A stretch of 5,802 bases of DNA from Candidatus Zhuqueibacterota bacterium 4484_219 (GTDB taxonomy: Bacteria; Zhuqueibacterota; JdFR-76; 4484-219), in the NCBI GenBank assembly GCA_002085035.1, contig MZGM01000101.1, forward strand, positions 1-5,802, written 5' to 3'. Below, one piece after another: positions 5,422 to 5,802 of this stretch. The notes under the pieces were generated by a model. That model worked only from the letters and a program-made list of their open reading frames with translations. It did not search any database and was not told where the DNA came from. The stretch's first letter is position 1; each line of letters starts with the position of its first letter. The translations under genes and the position numbers were made by a program.

Positions 5422-5802
5422 TTAGGATTTTTGTTTGTTGCTTAGTTCTAACAACCGTACATCTTCTAAATCAATCTTACGACCAACCGCACGTTTTGAG
5501 GCAATCAAATCATTCCGTGCGGCAACATAGAACTTCTGGTTTCGGTATTCCATCACTTCCCGATTTCGCCAAGCATCCTCAAAGTGCAAACCTGGTGTGA
5601 CAGTTTGTACATCAATACGAACTCGATCACTGAAGACAGTGATTTCGTTGGCAAGTGATTCATCGGCTGAAATGAGCGAAGCAGTATCCAGTTTCGCCTC
5701 TAAAAGCTCATCAAGAATCGCTGTGCATTATCAGGTGTAGCCTCGATCAGAATATCCAGGTCAAATGTAGCCCGTGGTACGCCGTGCAACACAGCAGCAA
5801 TA
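5422..5802 (-). pseudogene. Nucleotidyltransferase-like protein (AbiEii/COG4914 type), frameshifted, 5' end outside window
   Basis: The first segment (5801 to about 5718) reads IAAVLHGVPRATFDLDILIE and then TPDNAQRF, with the DLD that resembles the metal-binding DxD of minimal nucleotidyltransferases. It hits TAG at 5702-5700. Removing one frame error in TTCTT (5717-5713) restores a continuous protein: DELLEAKLDTASLISADESL, VFSDRVRIDVQTVTPGLHFE, then ARNDLIASKRAVGRKIDLED, stopping TAA at 5424-5422. These resemble the DVQT-TPG-(F)E-AW and LIASKRA-GR-DLEDVRLLE features that I recall from predicted nucleotidyltransferases, some of them toxin parts of AbiE-like systems. One base appears missing, so it is either a decayed gene or a sequencing error. 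The start codon is beyond the right edge. Its partner gene, if any, is not seen. Confidence 0.7.

Noticed and set aside
1..5802. CRISPR arrays, insertion sequences, integrase or attachment sites.
   Set aside because: No regularly spaced repeats, transposase-like frames or target duplications were seen.

Overview
All recognisable genes in this window lie on the minus strand and read from right to left. They form a translation-gene neighbourhood of a bacterium. Base composition is moderately AT-rich, stops and Shine-Dalgarno sites fit the standard bacterial code, and the protein family variants are bacterial. The order gltX-cysS then rpmG-secE-nusG-rplK-rplA recalls the Firmicutes arrangement. 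The tRNA order Thr(UGU)-Tyr-Gly-Thr(GGU) is the classical cluster that sits before a tuf gene in Enterobacteria and other phyla. I cannot assign a phylum from the sequence alone.

Layout in transcription order. At 5802-5422 is the 3' part of a nucleotidyltransferase-like (AbiEii/COG4914-type) gene broken by a one-base frameshift. Then come gltX (5369-3954) and cysS (3941-2496), 12 bases apart and probably cotranscribed. A strong sigma-70-type promoter (2460-2431) starts a second unit: tRNA-Thr(UGU), tRNA-Tyr(GUA), tRNA-Gly(UCC), tRNA-Thr(GGU), rpmG (49 aa, ribosomal protein L33), tRNA-Trp(CCA), secE, nusG, rplK and rplA. rplA runs off the left edge. The unit supplies tRNAs, ribosomal proteins, a transcription elongation factor and a translocase subunit. 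The two synthetases upstream make Glu-tRNA and Cys-tRNA, whose cognate tRNAs are not in this cluster.

The most unusual observation is at the left end. The L11 (rplK) reading frame has no stop codon and continues in frame into L1 (rplA), and the usual last turn of the L11 C-terminal domain (the GTARSMG region) is missing. rplA still has its own Shine-Dalgarno site and ATG. Other points are the absence of tuf between tRNA-Thr(GGU) and rpmG, a perfect 10-bp inverted repeat enclosing tRNA-Trp, and a shortened four-cysteine putative zinc motif in GluRS. No mobile element, CRISPR array or defence system was found, and no stretch over about 110 bases lacks a gene.
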